Shown one piece after another: positions 59,753 through 64,000 of a stretch of 64,000 bases of DNA; the first letter of the stretch is position 1, and each line of letters starts with the position of its first letter. The notes beneath the pieces are model-generated. The model had not been told where the DNA came from, did not search any database, and saw only the letters and a program-made list of their open reading frames with translations. The translations under genes and the position numbers were made by a program. This DNA is from Bacteroides sp. (GTDB taxonomy: Bacteria > Bacteroidota > Bacteroidia > Bacteroidales > Bacteroidaceae): assembly GCF_028690125.1 (NCBI RefSeq), contig NZ_JAQVBV010000003.1, forward strand, positions 1 through 64,000, in the 5' to 3' direction.

Positions 59753-62700
59753 ATGAAGAAAATATTTTTTCTATTCTTGTTGGTGGTAGGAAGTATCAGT
59801 GCCTCCTATGCTCAAGAACAACAGCAGGTAGAAGTAACGGGTACTGTTACTGACATAAATAAAGAGCCTCTTATCGGTGTGAATGTTACAGTGAAGAACA
59901 ACCCCGGATTTGGTACTATGACTGATATTAATGGTAAATACAAAATAAAAGTTCCAAACTACTCTTATTTGGTATTCTCCTATGTTGGTTTTGATCCTCA
60001 AGAATTGATTGTGAAGGACAAAACTGTGATTAACGTTATTATGAAAGAGAGTGAGGCCAATGTATTGGATGAAGTAACCATTACAGGTACCGGGGCACAG
60101 AAGAAAATTACAGTGACAGGTGCAGTAACAACAGTTGATGTGTCTCAGTTAAAAACTCCTTCTTCGAGCATTACAAATGCATTAGCAGGTACTGTTCCGG
60201 GAATTATGGCGCGTCAAACTTCAGGACAGCCGGGTGAAAACATTTCCGAATTCTGGATTCGTGGTATTTCCACGTTTGGTGGTGGATCGAGTGCTTTAGT
60301 GTTGGTTGATGGATTCGAACGTGAACTGAGTGATATCAATGTAGAAGATATTCAAGACTTCTCTGTATTGAAAGATGCTTCTGCGACAGCTATTTATGGT
60401 TCTCGTGGTGCTAACGGCGTTATATTGATTACAACTAAACGAGGAAAAGAAGGAAAGACGAAAGTTAATGCTAAAGTAGAAGCCTCATACAGCACCCGCA
60501 CTCAAACACCTGAATTTGTAGACGGTTTGACTTATGCCTCAATGTTGAACGAAGCCCTAACGACTCGTAACTTGCCTGCAGCATATTCGGAGGATGATCT
60601 TAACCTTATCGAGAATCAGCTTGACCCTGAACTCTTTCCAAACATAGACTGGATGAACATGATTCTTAAGAAAGGTGCGCCTATTTATCGTGCAACGGTT
60701 GATTTAAGTGGTGGTGGTACTACAGCGCGTTATTTTGTTTCTGCCAGTTATGTAGACGAAGGAGGTATGTATAAGACCGATGATGGGTTGAAAGATTACA
60801 ATACCAATGCCAATTATCGTCGCTGGAATTATCGTATGAATATTGACTTGAATCTGACAAAGACTACTCTACTTAAAGTTGGAGTATCAGGTTCATTAGA
60901 TAAGAAGAATCAACCTGGAGGATCAGCCGATCAGATCTGGATTTCTACATTAGCATACAATCCAGTTATGACTCCTGTGAGATATAAGAATGGATATTGG
61001 GCCGGACAAGGACCAGACTACTACGAGGATAAACCACTAAACAACCAAATCAATCCATGGGTATTGGTTACACAATTGGGATATAACGAAACTTGGAGCA
61101 ACAAAATACAAACCACTGTTAATCTGGAACAAGATCTGAAATTTATCACTGAAGGATTGAAGTTTTACGGACGGTTTGGGTATGATACCAATACGAGGAA
61201 TAATAATATACATAGGAAATGGCCTCAAATGTGGCAGGCAGAACGCCAACGAAATTCTGAAGGGGCATTGGAGTTTAAGAAGAAGTATGAAGAGCAAATG
61301 ATGTTTATAGTTCCAATCTCAAGTGGTGACCGAAGGGAATATCTCGAAGCTGAACTGCACTATAATCGTTCATTTGGTGCCCATATGGTAAGTGGAGTAA
61401 TGAAATATACACAAGACAAGACCGTTAACACTTCGGAGAATTTTAATGCAATTGCCATTCAAGCTATTGATGTTCGTCATCAAGGATTAGCCGGACGTTT
61501 TACTTACGGATGGAACTATCGTTATTTTGTTGATTTCAATTTCGGTTACAATGGATCGGAGAACTTTGCTACCGGACATCAATTTGGTTTCTTCCCTGCT
61601 TATTCTGCTGCATGGAACATTGCTGAGGAACCTATTATTAAAAAGAATCTCAAGTGGATGAATATGTTCAAACTACGTTACTCATACGGTAAAGTAGGTA
61701 ATGATAATTTAATGGCTGGTGGCACTAAGGTTCGTTTCCCTTATCTATCAACATATAAAAACGAGAATAAATATGGATATTATTATGGGGACTTAGGCAC
61801 GAGTAGCTCTCCTGGTGCTTTCTATCAAGGACTGACATATCAAAATTTTGCCTCAGAAGGTATTACATGGGAAATAGCCAAGAAACATGACGTTGGTATC
61901 GATTTCTCCATGTTCAATGATAAGTTTAGCGGTACTATAGATTATTTTAATGAACGCCGAGACGGAATTTATATGCAACGTACTCATTTACCTTACAGTA
62001 CCGGTTTGTTGGAATACTCCCCTTATGCTAACATAGGATCTGTAGTATCAAAAGGTTTCGATGGTAATATCGCTTACAGTCAAAAGCTGGGAGAAGTCAA
62101 TCTTACATTCCGTGGCAATATGACCTATAGCAAGAATGAAATTAAAGAATACGATGAAGCATATAGCCATTATAGCTATTCAAGTAACAGAGGATTTCGT
62201 GTAGACCAGCTAAGAGGATTAATTTCAAAAGGTTTATTTGTGGACTATGATGATATCCGCAACAGCCCTAAGCAGACATTTGGGGATGTGGCTCCGGGTG
62301 ACATTAAGTACAAAGATGTAAATGGTGATGGAAAAATAGACGATAATGATAGAGTACCTATCGGTGCAACAACTAAACCAAACTTGATCTATGGATTCGG
62401 ACTCTCAGCTCAATGGAAAGGGTTTGATTTCAATCTGCATTTCCAGGGAGCAGGAAAGTCTTCTTTCACTATGTACGGAGCAACTTCTTACCCTTTCACT
62501 TCAGGGTATTGGGGTAATATTCTGACTGATGTAGTTGATAATTATTGGTCGCTGGGTACTAATGAAAATCCGAATGCAAAATACCCACGTCTGAGCTTTG
62601 GAGGTAATTCGAACAACTACCGTACTTCTACTTTCTGGATGCGTGATGGTTCCTATCTCCGTTTGAAGAACTTGGAAGTCGGTTACACTTTACCTAAGAA

Positions 62701-62866
62701 TTGGACAAGAAGTCTGTTCTTAAACAAAATGCGTATCTATTTCATGGGAACCAACTTATTGACTTTCTCCAGTTTCAAACTGTGGGATCCAGAAATGGGA
62801 AGTGGAACAGGGGAAAAATATCCTTTGTCTAGAACCTATACATTGGGATTGACAATTAATTTATAA
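59753..62866 (+). CDS. SusC/RagA family TonB-dependent transporter (paralog of 51948-55046)
   Basis: VTGTVTDINKEPLIGVNVTVK; LDEVTITGTGAQKKITVTGAVTTVDVSQLK; C-terminal TYTLGLTINL. Confidence 0.96.
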   Translation: MKKIFFLFLLVVGSISASYAQEQQQVEVTGTVTDINKEPLIGVNVTVKNNPGFGTMTDINGKYKIKVPNYSYLVFSYVGFDPQELIVKDKTVINVIMKESEANVLDEVTITGTGAQKKITVTGAVTTVDVSQLKTPSSSITNALAGTVPGIMARQTSGQPGENISEFWIRGISTFGGGSSALVLVDGFERELSDINVEDIQDFSVLKDASATAIYGSRGANGVILITTKRGKEGKTKVNAKVEASYSTRTQTPEFVDGLTYASMLNEALTTRNLPAAYSEDDLNLIENQLDPELFPNIDWMNMILKKGAPIYRATVDLSGGGTTARYFVSASYVDEGGMYKTDDGLKDYNTNANYRRWNYRMNIDLNLTKTTLLKVGVSGSLDKKNQPGGSADQIWISTLAYNPVMTPVRYKNGYWAGQGPDYYEDKPLNNQINPWVLVTQLGYNETWSNKIQTTVNLEQDLKFITEGLKFYGRFGYDTNTRNNNIHRKWPQMWQAERQRNSEGALEFKKKYEEQMMFIVPISSGDRREYLEAELHYNRSFGAHMVSGVMKYTQDKTVNTSENFNAIAIQAIDVRHQGLAGRFTYGWNYRYFVDFNFGYNGSENFATGHQFGFFPAYSAAWNIAEEPIIKKNLKWMNMFKLRYSYGKVGNDNLMAGGTKVRFPYLSTYKNENKYGYYYGDLGTSSSPGAFYQGLTYQNFASEGITWEIAKKHDVGIDFSMFNDKFSGTIDYFNERRDGIYMQRTHLPYSTGLLEYSPYANIGSVVSKGFDGNIAYSQKLGEVNLTFRGNMTYSKNEIKEYDEAYSHYSYSSNRGFRVDQLRGLISKGLFVDYDDIRNSPKQTFGDVAPGDIKYKDVNGDGKIDDNDRVPIGATTKPNLIYGFGLSAQWKGFDFNLHFQGAGKSSFTMYGATSYPFTSGYWGNILTDVVDNYWSLGTNENPNAKYPRLSFGGNSNNYRTSTFWMRDGSYLRLKNLEVGYTLPKNWTRSLFLNKMRIYFMGTNLLTFSSFKLWDPEMGSGTGEKYPLSRTYTLGLTINL

Positions 62867-62878
62867 AAAAAAGGAACT

Positions 62879-64000
62879 ATGAAGAATATATATATTTTAT
62901 TAGGAGCGATAGCTATCGCTTTCCAATTGTCCTTCACTTCCTGCTCCGACTATCTGAGTGTAGATAAGCATTTCAGAGATGTACAAACGGAACAGAAGAT
63001 TTTCGAAGATGATCTGTATACCTTGCAATGGCTGTCTTATTGTTATTGTCGGTTGTTAGGTGACAATATTGAAATAGGTCATACTCGTTTCGCTCCTCAG
63101 AATTTTGCGGATGATCAGGTTTTTAGTGAAACCTATGGTCGGTACAAAGCATATAAACTTGGAGAAATTGGATATGGATATGGGTACAGTGGCTATTATC
63201 AGAATACTTGGAAATGGTCGTATGCCGCCATTCTTCAGGCATCTATCCTGATTAATAATGTAGATATAAACAAAGACTTTACTCAGGAGGAAATTCAGGA
63301 TGTGAAGGGTCAGGCACGTTTCCTGCGAGCTTATTTTTATTGGATATTACTTAGAAGATTTGGTCCGATACCTCTTATGCCAACTGAAGGTGTTGATTAT
63401 GCCAAGACTTATGATGAATTGAGTTACCCGCGTAATACGTATGACGAATGTGTTGATTTTATTGCTTCAGAGATGGCACAGGCAGCGAAAGAATTACGGG
63501 AGAAACGGGATAACCTAAATCTTGCCCGTCCTACCCGTGGAGCAGCTTTAGCAGTACGTGCCAAAGTCTATCTTTATGGGGCCAGTCCACTAGCAAACGG
63601 AAACACAGAAATGGCTGACTTTGTGGATAAGACTGGACGCATCTTGATTCCGCAGGAATATGATGAATCTAAATGGGCGAAAGCTGCTGCAGCCGCAAGA
63701 GACGTGATAGAAGGTGGGTGGTACAAACTGTTCACGTTACCTAGACGTGATAAATCTAGTGATATCGCTAATCCGGTAACTGTAAAACCACCTTATAATG
63801 AGAAGTTCTCAGATAAGAATTTCCCTGAAGGATGGGCAGACATCGATCCATTCGATTCTTACCGTACATTGTTTAATGGTGAGGTATACTTGTATAATAA
63901 TCCGGAAATTATATTTGGTCGTGTTACAAATGATGCAGCATATGATAAAGATTATTTAGTAGATGCTTGTGACGTTGCCGATATGGCGAAACATCAGATG
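62879..64000 (+). CDS. SusD/RagB family lipoprotein, truncated at window end
   Basis: ATG at 62879; reading frame open to the window edge; MKNIYILLGAIAIAFQLSFTSCSDYLSVDKHFRD...VKGQARFLRAYFYWILLRRFGPIPLMP resembles 49874-51928. Confidence 0.9.
   Translation, partial: MKNIYILLGAIAIAFQLSFTSCSDYLSVDKHFRDVQTEQKIFEDDLYTLQWLSYCYCRLLGDNIEIGHTRFAPQNFADDQVFSETYGRYKAYKLGEIGYGYGYSGYYQNTWKWSYAAILQASILINNVDINKDFTQEEIQDVKGQARFLRAYFYWILLRRFGPIPLMPTEGVDYAKTYDELSYPRNTYDECVDFIASEMAQAAKELREKRDNLNLARPTRGAALAVRAKVYLYGASPLANGNTEMADFVDKTGRILIPQEYDESKWAKAAAAARDVIEGGWYKLFTLPRRDKSSDIANPVTVKPPYNEKFSDKNFPEGWADIDPFDSYRTLFNGEVYLYNNPEIIFGRVTNDAAYDKDYLVDACDVADMAKHQM

Noticed and set aside
1-64000. CRISPR array
   Set aside because: No regularly spaced direct repeats or Cas genes seen.

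Overview
AT-rich chromosomal window that looks like a gut Bacteroides (inferred from SusC/SusD pairs, TAnnTTTG-type promoters and protein families; species not determined). Left to right: (1) an AraC-type regulator divergent from a GH30-like glycosidase; (2) a tyrosine recombinase followed by a 300-bp segment bounded by perfect 18-bp inverted repeats (GTTAC-N7-GTAAC type), carrying a forward promoter and a terminator-like hairpin, upstream of a 931-aa S-layer-like/collagen-motif lipoprotein: a candidate phase-variable ON/OFF switch; (3) a housekeeping block (GNAT-like, topoisomerase IV B, coaD, S41 protease); (4) a ~21-kb beta-mannan-type polysaccharide utilisation locus (AraC regulator, GH5, GH28-like beta-helix, GH97, GH26, GH130, TIG surface lipoprotein, SusD, SusC, second GH28-like, AGE epimerase, GPH/MFS symporter, and a FN3-beta-helix-GH26 fusion). 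All three beta-helix modules in it lack the canonical GH28 GHG motif; (5) a 90-bp array of TGTGCCA/TGGCACA hairpins between convergent genes; (6) assorted housekeeping genes (Ca/Na antiporter, MscS channel, methyltransferase, M15 peptidase, tRNA-Met, Lrp, two FKBPs, CotH kinase, sirtuin, SGNH hydrolase); (7) two divergent paralogous SusC/SusD/TIG-NHL loci with no recognisable CAZyme, separated by a 1.8-kb AT-rich region with a strong predicted promoter and a ~500-nt structured leader. The right-hand SusD is truncated by the window end. All calls come from reading the sequence; no database search was run.
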